64,000 nucleotides of DNA, taken from positions 1 to 64,000 of the forward strand of contig JAEUTY010000048.1 of assembly GCA_016787805.1 (NCBI GenBank), given 5' to 3'. The notes under the pieces were generated by a model. The model saw only the letters and a program-made list of their open reading frames with translations. It ran no database searches and had not been told where the DNA came from. Below are positions 51,136 to 58,794 of the stretch, piece by piece. The stretch's first letter is position 1, and each line of letters starts with the position of its first letter. The stretch is from Flavobacterium sp. (GTDB taxonomy: Bacteria; Bacteroidota; Bacteroidia; Flavobacteriales; Flavobacteriaceae). Both the position numbers and the translations under genes were made by a program.

Positions 51136-51294
51136 ATGCCAAATAAAAAGAAGAAAAAATACGTAGGTAAATTGGAAGAATTTCCTTCCAAAACCATTTT
51201 CATCAATGTCAATCATTTGGAGAATGGAAACTACGAATTGAATATCATTCAGAAGAATAAACTGATTTTAAAGACAACATTTATAAAAAAATAA
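51136..51294 (+). CDS. Small 52-residue protein
   Basis: A short open frame of 52 codons that reads MPNKKKKKYVGKLEEF followed by a beta-strand rich tail (TIFINVNHLENGNYELNIIQ, KNKLILKTTFIKK). Its second half is the pattern LENGNYELNIIQKNKLI, which matches the C-terminal 'GxYxLxI...K' strands found at the ends of many Bacteroidota surface proteins. It ends 1 nt before the next ATG (51296), so it is likely translated as part of the operon. It has no signal peptide and a very basic start, and would stay in the cytosol. Real gene status is likely but not certain. Confidence 0.6.
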   Translation: MPNKKKKKYVGKLEEFPSKTIFINVNHLENGNYELNIIQKNKLILKTTFIKK

Positions 51295-51295
51295 A

Positions 51296-52318
51296 ATGAA
51301 AACAATACTAAAAACAATAGCTTTTTTATTCATTATCACAACTTTATCTTGTAGTAATGATGACTCAAATTCTTCTACACCTGAAGTAGACAAAGATATT
51401 TATGCATGTGGTATAGGGTCGAATGGAACAAACAACATTGCCAAAGTATGGAAAAATGGAGCAGTTACAAATTTGACCGATGGAACAAAAAATACTATTG
51501 CGCGTTCTGTATTTGTTTCAGGATCTGATGTTTATGTTGCTGGTTATGAAGAGAATAGCCTTACAAGAATAGCTAAAGTATGGAAAAATGGAGTGGTTAC
51601 TGATTTAAGCGATGGAACTCAGTTTGCTTACGCATACGACGTTGCTGTGTCAGGAACAGATGTTTACGTAGCTGGTTTTGAATCTAATGGAACTAAAAAT
51701 GTTGCCAAAATTTGGAAAAATGGAATTGCTACAAATTTAACTGATGGCACAAAAAACGCTTCCGTAGGTTGTATTGTCGTGTCTGGAAGTGATGTTTATG
51801 CAGGAGGCTATGAATCTAATGGCACAAGAAATGTTGCTAAAATTTGGAAAAATGGCGCCGAAATTATTTTGAGTGATGGCACTTTTGATAATGTAGTTCT
51901 TTCAATTGCAATTTCGGGAACAAACATTTATGCTGCTGGCTATGCTTATAACGGAACAAAATATGTTGCGAAAACATGGAAAAATGGTATCGCAACCTAT
52001 TTAACAAATGGTGTAAACACATCGTATGCAAATGCAATTGCTGTGGATGGAAACGATGTTTATATAACAGGTTATGAATCTAATGGCACAGTAAATGTTG
52101 CTAAAATCTGGAAAAATGGAGTTCCAACTAATTTAGGCAATGGTACTTCCAATTCTGATGCAAGATGTATTGCAATATCTGGATCAGATGTGTTTGTAGG
52201 AGGAAGCGAATTCAATGGTACTACTAATTTAGCTACCTTATGGAAAAATGGCACACCAACAATTATGTCGAATGAAACACCAATGAATGGTTCTGTTTAT
52301 TCAATATTTATCAAATAG
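51296..52318 (+). CDS. Lipoprotein made of seven 44-residue repeats (predicted seven-bladed propeller)
   Basis: A 340-residue lipoprotein with lipobox LSCSN (Cys19) and a short linker. Then come seven repeats of 44 residues with consensus DVYVAGYESNGTxNVAKIWKNG, then TNLTDGT, then SIAVSGS. The repeats fill residues 34-340 with nothing left over, which fits a complete seven-bladed beta-propeller, each blade with the sequence AKIWKNG. The repeats are also similar at DNA level (132-bp period). The protein resembles the Bacteroidota 'YD/propeller-like' surface lipoproteins; the role is unknown, ligand binding being the usual propeller function. It starts 1 nt after the small-protein stop. Confidence 0.85.
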   Translation: MKTILKTIAFLFIITTLSCSNDDSNSSTPEVDKDIYACGIGSNGTNNIAKVWKNGAVTNLTDGTKNTIARSVFVSGSDVYVAGYEENSLTRIAKVWKNGVVTDLSDGTQFAYAYDVAVSGTDVYVAGFESNGTKNVAKIWKNGIATNLTDGTKNASVGCIVVSGSDVYAGGYESNGTRNVAKIWKNGAEIILSDGTFDNVVLSIAISGTNIYAAGYAYNGTKYVAKTWKNGIATYLTNGVNTSYANAIAVDGNDVYITGYESNGTVNVAKIWKNGVPTNLGNGTSNSDARCIAISGSDVFVGGSEFNGTTNLATLWKNGTPTIMSNETPMNGSVYSIFIK

Positions 52319-52335
52319 AATTCTACAGTTAAACT

Positions 52336-53781
52336 ATGAACCATAAAATGACAGCTATGAAAATTTTATACTACCTATTTTTTTTATTACCTATTGGCTG
52401 CTTATCACAAATCGGAATCAACACTACAACACCCAATGCAATGTTGGAGGTCAATTCGACCAATAACGGCTTACTTATTCCACGTGTTTCACTCACATCA
52501 ACGTTAGACAATAGCACGGTTGTCAATCCGCAAGGTGGCGCAGTAGTTACTTCAACTTTGGTTTATAACACCAATACTGCTGGTGCAAGTCCGAATAACG
52601 TAACTCCTGGTTTTTATTATTGGAATAACACTCTCTTGCGCTGGATTCCGATTGATGGCACAGACGATTGGTCGATTAATGGAAATACGGGCATAACTAC
52701 ACCTGCAGTTCCTGTAACTTACGGAACCTCAACTATAGGAAGCAATGAGATTTTTTTGGGGACAAAAGATGCGAATGATGTGGTAGTAGCAACCAATAAT
52801 TTAGAACGAATGCGTATTAAGCAAACCACCGGAAATGTTGGAGTTGGAACGGCTACACCATCAGAAACTTTACATGCCTATAAAAATTCAAATGCAAATA
52901 AAAGCACCATATTGGGCGAAGCTATTCAAACGAATCCTGTTGCTGATTATCAAAACAGAGGAGTTTTGGGTTATGGAAGCGGAACTGCCGCTGGTGGTGG
53001 CTTTGGAGTTGGCATTGGTGTGATGGGAATTGGAGATCGAACGAATAGCTATTTTGCGACTGGAATGTATGCGCATTTAGGAAGTACTGTTCCTAATGCT
53101 CCTTTTACCAACCAAGCTTTGATAGCCAACGGAAATAATTTTGGCAACGCAGCCATTTTTACAGGTGGAAATGTTGGTATTGGCGTTGCTTTAGGAACGA
53201 ATCCGACGAATTTATTGCACATTAACAGTGCGACTAGTGGCGCCATTAGAATTGTGGATGGAACACAAGGTGCAAATAAAGTTTTAACCTCAAATGCAGC
53301 AGGTGTAGCGACTTGGCAACCTGTTGGTATTGAAAGTTATCAGGCCGATTTATCAGCCGTTACTGGTGTGAGTGTTGCCTATACGCAAACCGCAAATTTT
53401 ATTCAAACAGGCGCTTCCATCACGTTGCCTCCAGGTCGATTTGCAGTCAATGTATCTATGCTTTTATCAACAGTTCCTGGCGCGTACACCAACTCGAATG
53501 AGGCGTTTTGGGTACGATCGTCGTTTTCGGATAGTGCTGGTGTAAATCCTTTGCCTTCTGGTGATATTATTGGTTCTAATTTGGTGAGTGGAAATATGGT
53601 TCCTAGCACCTTGTATTCGTTACTTACTGGAATGGTGGTTATTAATAACACGACTGCCGCAAACAAAACTTATTATTACGTTGTTGGAAGAGTAGTTACC
53701 AATAACTCTACCCGAACCTTATCCTTTTTTGGTGGAAGTTATTGGGCAGAAAACAACATCATTGCCTATCGATTGAATTAG
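52336..53781 (+). CDS. Secreted protein with 'IGINT' head domain, paralogous to the 43460 product
   Basis: A 481-residue secreted protein. The true start may be the third in-frame ATG (52357: MKILYYLFFLL), because the first seven residues before it (MNHKMTA) are polar; a signal peptide ends at GCLSQ. The head domain (about 30-130: IGINTTTPNAMLEVN, LLIPRVS, PGFYYWNN) is shared with the 43460 product. The middle is rich in Gly, Asn and Thr without an exact period. The C-terminal third (about 340-481: YTQTANFIQTGASITLPPGR in parts, NSTRTLSFFGGSYWAENN) is a beta-rich jelly-roll-like end. Function unknown; a surface fibre is possible. It closes the operon; a terminator follows. Confidence 0.75.
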   Translation: MNHKMTAMKILYYLFFLLPIGCLSQIGINTTTPNAMLEVNSTNNGLLIPRVSLTSTLDNSTVVNPQGGAVVTSTLVYNTNTAGASPNNVTPGFYYWNNTLLRWIPIDGTDDWSINGNTGITTPAVPVTYGTSTIGSNEIFLGTKDANDVVVATNNLERMRIKQTTGNVGVGTATPSETLHAYKNSNANKSTILGEAIQTNPVADYQNRGVLGYGSGTAAGGGFGVGIGVMGIGDRTNSYFATGMYAHLGSTVPNAPFTNQALIANGNNFGNAAIFTGGNVGIGVALGTNPTNLLHINSATSGAIRIVDGTQGANKVLTSNAAGVATWQPVGIESYQADLSAVTGVSVAYTQTANFIQTGASITLPPGRFAVNVSMLLSTVPGAYTNSNEAFWVRSSFSDSAGVNPLPSGDIIGSNLVSGNMVPSTLYSLLTGMVVINNTTAANKTYYYVVGRVVTNNSTRTLSFFGGSYWAENNIIAYRLN

Positions 53782-53818
53782 AAGTTTGAATTAGTTTTTA
53801 TTGTAGTTTTTAGTTGAG

Positions 53819-53850
53819 AAGCTGTTCTTTTGGGAGCAGCTTTTCGTTTT
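53819..53850 (+). terminator. Rho-independent terminator
   Basis: AAGCTGTTC (53819-53827) pairs with GGAGCAGCTT (53833-53842) over nine base pairs with a G-T pair, followed by TTCGTTTTT. It ends the 52336 gene. The 320-nt gap to the GNAT gene is this terminator plus repeat copy D. Confidence 0.7.
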
Positions 53851-53880
53851 TAAAAAATACTACTTATTACCACTACTGCC

Positions 53881-54075
53881 CTAGCCCAGATTACTTCACG
53901 TACATTAATTTTAAGCGGAGTTCAGTGAATGCTCCGCATTTGAAGTGAAAAGCTTTTTGAAGCAACAATTGAGTTGTACTTGCCTAACTAACGCGACCAG
54001 CGGAAGCGCTTAGTTGGGCTTAGTAGAACCAATTGAGGCTTTAAAAACTTGAAACGCAAAGCTGGAAATTGCTTC
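53881..54075 (-). repeat. Structured intergenic repeat, copy D (minus strand)
   Basis: Read on the minus strand, the left end is CCAGCTTTGCGTTTCAAG and the right end GAAGTAATCTGGGCTAG. The core hairpin is GCC, c, AACTAA, bulged G, CGC, loop TTCCGCTGGTC, GCG, TTAGTT, a, GGC (plus-strand bases 53982-54019). The loop and bulged G are the same as in copy A while the stem bases differ. A second hairpin GCGGAG/CTCCGC lies at 53914-53938. Confidence 0.65.
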
Positions 54076-54101
54076 GCTTGAAAGCTTACAATGACGCTGA
54101 G

Positions 54102-54593
54102 TTAAATGGGCAATTTCATCACATAATCGTCCATAATGTAACCGTTGCCGATGTCGAATTGCTTTTCTTCGGCGATATGAAAGCCAAGTTTTTGATAGAA
54201 ATCTTTGGCTTTGTTGAAGCGATTTACGGTGAGAATCAGAGCAGAATCTCCGGCTTTTAGAGCGATTTCTTGGATGTGATTGATGACCCATTTTCCGATG
54301 CCTTTGCCCTGAATTTGAGGCAAAACGTAGAGTTTGTGTATTTTGGTTTGGTTTGAATTTTCGAAATGAAGTTCGTACGACGCAAAACCGATAAATTGGC
54401 CATCATCTTCCACGAGCAAAAAAGGCTTCGGATGTTGCAATTGTTTTTCTAAAGAAGGCAAACTGTACATCATTTCCATCATGTAATCGAATTGATCTTT
54501 CGATAAAATATGTTCGTAAGTTGCAGGCCAAATTTGCTGCGCTAAATCGCGCACAATCGGCAATTGTTCTTTGCTAGCAACAGAAATCGTCAT
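54102..54593 (-). CDS. GNAT family N-acetyltransferase
   Basis: A 163-residue acetyltransferase of the GNAT fold. Motif A reads KIHKLYVLPQIQGKGIGKWVINHI (about residues 90-112, with the Q/R-x-x-G-x-G/A acetyl-CoA loop QGKGIG), motif D begins with DGQFIGFASYE, and motif B is NRFNKAKDFYQKLGFHIAEE. The acceptor is unknown; amines of small molecules or protein N-termini are both possible. Its ATG overlaps the folD stop codon by one base (TAATG on the minus strand), so it is cotranscribed and translationally coupled with folD. Confidence 0.9.
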   Translation of the reverse strand: MTISVASKEQLPIVRDLAQQIWPATYEHILSKDQFDYMMEMMYSLPSLEKQLQHPKPFLLVEDDGQFIGFASYELHFENSNQTKIHKLYVLPQIQGKGIGKWVINHIQEIALKAGDSALILTVNRFNKAKDFYQKLGFHIAEEKQFDIGNGYIMDDYVMKLPI

Positions 54594-55477
54594 TACTTTT
54601 TGAGTCGTTTTTGTTCGCGAGCCAATAAGGTGTTTTTGAGAAGCATTGCGATAGTCATTGGTCCAACGCCGCCTGGAACTGGAGTGATGAATGACGCTTT
54701 TTTGACTACATTTTCGTAATCAACATCGCCCACAATTTTATATCCTTTTTCGGAAGTTTCGTCGGCTACGCGCGTGATTCCTACATCGATTACCACAACA
54801 TCGTCTTTGACCATTTCGGCTTTTAAGAAATTTGGAACGCCCAAAGCTGTGATGATAATATCGGCTTGCGAGGTAATTTGGTTGATGTTTTTGGAGTGAC
54901 TGTGCGTTAGTGTTACCGTTGAATTTCCTGGAAAATGATTTCTTCCCATCAAAATGCTCATTGGACGACCAACGATATGACTACGGCCAATAATTACAGT
55001 GTGTTTTCCATCGGTTGGTACGTTGTAACGCTCTAATAATTCTAATATACCAAATGGAGTTGCAGGAATAAATGTACTCATATCGAGCGCCATTTTTCCG
55101 AAGTTTTCGGGATGGAAACCGTCGACGTCTTTGCTTGGATCAATACACATTAGTACGTGTTGCGTATCGATTTGTTTGGGTAACGGAAGCTGAACGATGA
55201 ATCCGTCGATATCGTCATTTTCGTTGAGTTCTTTGATTTTTTTGAGCAACTCTGTTTCGGAAGTTGTGCTCGGCATTTTAATTAAAGTCGATTCAAAACC
55301 GACGCGTTCGCAAGCTTTTACTTTACTTCCTACATAGGTTAAACTTGCACCATCATTGCCGACAATAATGGCTGCCAAATGCGGTACTTTTTCGCCGTTG
55401 TCTTTCATTTTCTGAACTTCAGCAGCGATTTCGTTTTTGATGTCTTCCGATACTTTTTTTCCGTCTAAAATGGTCAT
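54593..55477 (-). CDS. folD: Methylenetetrahydrofolate dehydrogenase / methenyltetrahydrofolate cyclohydrolase
   Basis: FolD interconverts 5,10-methylene-, 5,10-methenyl- and 10-formyl-tetrahydrofolate, supplying one-carbon units for purines, thymidylate and formyl-Met. The 294-residue protein has all family marks: catalytic Tyr and Lys in LTYVGSKVKACERVGF, the VQLPLPKQI segment, the NADP-binding VIGRSHIVGRPMSILM and the C-terminal TPVPGGVGPMTIAMLL. The start is normal. It is followed by the overlapping GNAT gene. It is 40 nt downstream of the ffh stop, so all three may form one transcript. Confidence 0.96.
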   Translation of the reverse strand: MTILDGKKVSEDIKNEIAAEVQKMKDNGEKVPHLAAIIVGNDGASLTYVGSKVKACERVGFESTLIKMPSTTSETELLKKIKELNENDDIDGFIVQLPLPKQIDTQHVLMCIDPSKDVDGFHPENFGKMALDMSTFIPATPFGILELLERYNVPTDGKHTVIIGRSHIVGRPMSILMGRNHFPGNSTVTLTHSHSKNINQITSQADIIITALGVPNFLKAEMVKDDVVVIDVGITRVADETSEKGYKIVGDVDYENVVKKASFITPVPGGVGPMTIAMLLKNTLLAREQKRLKK

Positions 55478-55517
55478 TGTTGTGTTGTTGTTAGTTGTTT
55501 TAGACCTTTTTCGTGTT

Positions 55518-56855
55518 TTATCTCATTCCCTTCATTCCGCCCATCATGCGCATCATGTTTTTGCCTCCAGGACCTTGCATCATTTTCATCATTTTACTCA
55601 TTTGGTCGAATTGTTTCATTAGCTGATTCACTTCTTCAATTTTGCGACCAGCACCTTTGGCAATACGTGTTTTTCTTTTCATATCGATGATAGAAGGTTT
55701 GCTTCTCTCTTTTGGAGTCATTGAATAAATAATGGCTTCAACATGTTTGAAAGCGTCGTCTTCAATTTCAACATCTTTAAGCGCTTTATTGGCGCCAGGA
55801 ATCATTCCTACCAAGTCTTTCATGCTTCCCATTTTTTTAATTTGTTGTATTTGCGCTAGGAAATCATCAAATCCAAATTCGTTTTTAGCGATTTTCTTTT
55901 GCAATTTGCGCGCCTCTTCTTCATCATATTGTTCTTGAGCTCTTTCTACCAAAGATACAACGTCTCCCATTCCCAAAATACGATCGGCCATACGCGAAGG
56001 ATAGAACACGTCAATTGCGTCCATTTTTTCGCCTGTTCCGATGAATTTGATTGGTTTATTTACGACTGATTTAATCGAAATGGCCGCTCCACCACGTGTA
56101 TCACCATCTAATTTAGTTAAAATTACACCATCAAAATCCAATCGGTCGTTGAAGGCTTTGGCTGTATTTACTGCGTCTTGTCCCGTCATCGAATCAACCA
56201 CAAATAAGGTTTCTTGAGGTTGAATGGCTTTGTGAACATTGGCAATTTCGGTCATCATTTCTTCATCAACTGCCAAACGACCAGCCGTATCGACAATTAC
56301 CACGTTAAATCCGTTTGCTTTTGCGTAAGCTATCGCTTTTAGAGAAATATCAACCGGATTTTTATTTTCAGGTTCAGAGTACACTTCTACTCCAACTTGT
56401 TCACCCACAACATGCAACTGGTTGATTGCCGCTGGACGGTAAATATCACAGGCAACCAAAAGAGGTTTCTTATTCTTTTTGGTTTTGAGATAATTGGCTA
56501 ATTTTCCTGAAAAGGTAGTTTTACCCGAACCTTGTAAACCCGACATTAAAATTACGGTTGGATTTCCAGATAGGTTAATTCCAGCTGCATCGCCACCCAT
56601 TAAGGCCGTTAGCTCGTCTTTGACTAATTTGACTAATAATTGTCCTGGCTCTAAAGTGGTTAAAACGTTTTGACCAATTGCTTTTTCTTTGACTGTTGTT
56701 GTAAACTCTTTAGCAATTTTAAAGTTCACATCGGCATCTAGTAAAGCTCGACGCACTTCTTTCAAAGTTTCGGCTACGTTTACTTCAGTGATTTTTCCGT
56801 GTCCTTTTAGGATGTGGAACGCTTTATCTAATTTATCGCTTAAATTATTGAACAT
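55518..56855 (-). CDS. ffh: Signal recognition particle protein
   Basis: Ffh binds signal peptides of nascent membrane proteins and, with 4.5S RNA, brings ribosomes to FtsY at the membrane. The 445-residue protein has the N domain (about 1-90), the G domain (about 95-295) with P loop GLQGSGKTT, DTAGRLAVDEEMM, TKLDGDTRGG and GTGEKMDAIDVF, and the C-terminal M domain (about 325-445) rich in Met (SKMMKMMQ, MMRMMGGMKGMR). Length is normal. Downstream are folD and the GNAT gene. Confidence 0.97.
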   Translation of the reverse strand: MFNNLSDKLDKAFHILKGHGKITEVNVAETLKEVRRALLDADVNFKIAKEFTTTVKEKAIGQNVLTTLEPGQLLVKLVKDELTALMGGDAAGINLSGNPTVILMSGLQGSGKTTFSGKLANYLKTKKNKKPLLVACDIYRPAAINQLHVVGEQVGVEVYSEPENKNPVDISLKAIAYAKANGFNVVIVDTAGRLAVDEEMMTEIANVHKAIQPQETLFVVDSMTGQDAVNTAKAFNDRLDFDGVILTKLDGDTRGGAAISIKSVVNKPIKFIGTGEKMDAIDVFYPSRMADRILGMGDVVSLVERAQEQYDEEEARKLQKKIAKNEFGFDDFLAQIQQIKKMGSMKDLVGMIPGANKALKDVEIEDDAFKHVEAIIYSMTPKERSKPSIIDMKRKTRIAKGAGRKIEEVNQLMKQFDQMSKMMKMMQGPGGKNMMRMMGGMKGMR

Positions 56856-56928
56856 AATGATGGCTATTTTCTAAAAATGAAGTGCAAATTTAAGCATTTG
56901 AAATTGAACTACGAAAGTTATTAGAAAG

Positions 56929-56963
56929 AAAAAACCATTCCGATTTGGTAATCGAAATGGTTT
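56929..56963 (-). terminator. Terminator after the lipoprotein pair
   Basis: AAACCATTCCGATT pairs with AATCGAAATGGTTT (plus-strand bases 56932-56945 and 56950-56963) with a single mismatch. On the minus strand a T run follows. It ends the unit made of the 57490 and 56988 genes. Confidence 0.75.
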
Positions 56964-56987
56964 TAAAAGCACTAGTAGTAGGTAGTG

Positions 56988-57455
56988 TTAATTTTTTTCG
57001 AAGGTTACATAATCGGTTCCGCCGTTTCCTCCACTTACATGCACCAATTGAATTTTGGTTGCAGTATACGAAATAATGTTCCAATCTTCTGTCAAATCAG
57101 TAAAATCAGCAGGTGATGAAAAAGCCATATTGAAGTCTAAATCGTTGCTTGGACTATCATCGCCACTATTGTCTGAGGTAACAGACCAAGTTCCGTTGTA
57201 TGTATTGGTTCCGTTTGTTGCTGACAAAATGCCACTAGTTCCGAAAGTAAAATTATAACCTGTGAAGTGACTGGTTTCGTTATTTCCTGAATCTTCAAAG
57301 AAAGTAATTCTCCATGTTCCTTGATTGGCAGTATTGATTACTGGGGTTGGATCTTGTGATGTTGAATTTGAATTATCGTCATCGGAGCTGCACATTGAGG
57401 CTACATTGAGCATAAACAGCATAGCTAAAATCGGGATTAATTTTAGTGTTTTCAT
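56988..57455 (-). CDS. Lipoprotein with HVSGGNGGTDY domain, short form
   Basis: A 155-residue lipoprotein (lipobox ASMCSS, Cys22) with a short Ser/Asp linker and a single lipocalin-like beta-barrel domain of about 110 residues (about 45-155). The domain starts GTWRITFFEDSG and includes FTGYNFTF, TYNGTWSV, TEDWNIISY and the hallmark HVSGGNGGTDYVTF. The same domain forms the C-terminus of the adjacent product. It lies 34 nt after that gene and is followed by a terminator, so the two are cotranscribed. The ligand is not known; the fold suggests small-molecule binding or scaffolding at the membrane. Confidence 0.8.
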   Translation of the reverse strand: MKTLKLIPILAMLFMLNVASMCSSDDDNSNSTSQDPTPVINTANQGTWRITFFEDSGNNETSHFTGYNFTFGTSGILSATNGTNTYNGTWSVTSDNSGDDSPSNDLDFNMAFSSPADFTDLTEDWNIISYTATKIQLVHVSGGNGGTDYVTFEKN

Positions 57456-57489
57456 AATAATTTGTTTTTAAAAAATTTAGGGTTAATAT

Positions 57490-58521
57490 TTATAATTTGG
57501 TAAAATTTAAATAATCGGTTCCGCCATTTCCACCACTTACGTGTTTTAATCGGATGATGGTCTGATTGTATTCAAGGATAATCCAATCTTCTGCAAAACT
57601 TTCTAAATCGGGATCAGCATAAGTGAATTCAATTTTATTGTACCCATCATCGATATAATTAGACCAAGTGCCAAGTGTTGTTATACTGTTTTTAGTAACT
57701 TCGACATTGCTGTTGGCAATGAACACAAAATTATATCCATTGTAATCGCTTGTTTCTACTGTTCCATCCTCGTTAAAATACGACACATACCATGTTCCTG
57801 TAGTTAATATTGTATTGAATGATGGATTCCAAGTTCCTGAGTCCTCACAATCGTCTATTGCATCTTCTAAAAATGATTCTAATTCAGCATTATTATTAAT
57901 CACAACGTTTTGAGCGTTAGAATTGGTTGCAGAAATAGGATAGGCAATAGCAGCAATCACGTTAGAAGATAAACCGTTAATAAAACTATACAATTGACTG
58001 TTGTTTTGAATTGTAACTGTATTAGTCGTTTGTGTATTTGTATTGTAAACATTAATCGCAATAGGATAATTAATAAAAACACAATCTATTTCATCCAATC
58101 CATCATCATCACTACAATCTTCAGTAGCATTATTCAAATCGCTCCAATTTGCTATAGTTTGTGTAGTAAAATTTTCATATTTAATTGTAATTGGATAGCT
58201 AAAATACACTATATCATTTCCTGAAGTATTGTCTTTTAAATCTTGTACTGTTTGATAATCATCTTTTGTAGTTACTGTAGTTTGATTTCCGTTTACAGTC
58301 ACAGTTACAGGTAAAACAACACTAAAACAACTAGTATTATCTAAAACATTATCGCAAGCTGTTGGATTCTGTGAATTACGACTGATTAGCTTTGATAATG
58401 GTGAACCTACAACAATCGACTCGGTAGGTGGAGTATCGGTTATAATTTCATCTTCTTCTTTTTGACAGTTGGTTAATGCAAAGCTTAAAGCAAGAATCAA
58501 GAGTAATTGTATCGTTTTCAT
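57490..58521 (-). CDS. Lipoprotein with YPI repeats and C-terminal HVSGGNGGTDY domain
   Basis: A 343-residue lipoprotein (lipobox LTNCQ, Cys19) with two regions. Residues 60-225 hold three copies of a beta-rich unit of about 60 residues, each with a strand resembling (S/N/A)YPI followed by an N/T-rich strand: LPVTVTVNGNQTTV, SYPITIKYENFTTQT, NYPIAINVYNTNTQT, AYPISATNSNAQNV. The C-terminal 110 residues match the lipocalin-like domain of the next gene (GTWYVSYFNEDG, NGYNFVF, HVSGGNGGTDYLNF). Upstream (58550-58577, minus strand) is a copy of the GTAGGG-N13-AAMTGTT motif. It is divergent from the sigma gene and probably under its control. Confidence 0.8.
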   Translation of the reverse strand: MKTIQLLLILALSFALTNCQKEEDEIITDTPPTESIVVGSPLSKLISRNSQNPTACDNVLDNTSCFSVVLPVTVTVNGNQTTVTTKDDYQTVQDLKDNTSGNDIVYFSYPITIKYENFTTQTIANWSDLNNATEDCSDDDGLDEIDCVFINYPIAINVYNTNTQTTNTVTIQNNSQLYSFINGLSSNVIAAIAYPISATNSNAQNVVINNNAELESFLEDAIDDCEDSGTWNPSFNTILTTGTWYVSYFNEDGTVETSDYNGYNFVFIANSNVEVTKNSITTLGTWSNYIDDGYNKIEFTYADPDLESFAEDWIILEYNQTIIRLKHVSGGNGGTDYLNFTKL

Positions 58522-58549
58522 TTATCTTTTATTTAGCATTTGAAAGTAA

Positions 58550-58577
58550 AACATTTATTTCAAAAAAAACCCTACCT
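58550..58577 (-). promoter_or_regulatory. Candidate ECF promoter, copy 1 (lipoprotein pair)
   Basis: On the minus strand AGGTAGGG (58577-58570), 13 nt, AAATGTT (58556-58550), then 28 nt to the ATG at 58521. Two other copies with the same spacing are at 59314 and 60920. Confidence 0.65.
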
Positions 58578-58672
58578 AAGAAAAACATTTATTTTATTTT
58601 TCAACAAATTTTCAATTTAATGCTCCATTCAGGTTGATATTAATTAGTTTGTTTTTGGCAAAAAATAAATGC

Positions 58673-58688
58673 TGTGACTTTAGTCACC
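58673..58688. promoter_or_regulatory. CRP/FNR-type palindrome upstream of the sigma gene
   Basis: TGTGA-CTTTAG-TCACC resembles the TGTGA-N6-TCACA consensus, centred about 44 nt before the predicted transcription start of the sigma gene. That is close to a class II activator position. Confidence 0.3.
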
Positions 58689-58709
58689 AATACAAACACA
58701 ATATAATTG

Positions 58710-58717
58710 TAATTTTG
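58710..58717 (+). promoter_or_regulatory. Promoter -7 box of the ECF sigma gene
   Basis: TAATTTTG fits TAnnTTTG, 77 nt before the ATG at 58795. This places the sigma gene under the housekeeping sigma rather than under itself. The rest of the 273-nt gap is AT-rich with no open frame. Confidence 0.45.
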
Positions 58718-58794
58718 AAAAAATTTCTTTAAAAAAATAATCCACTTTTTTTATTCGCAACAAAAATCTATTTTTACACAACCAATTTTTAACC

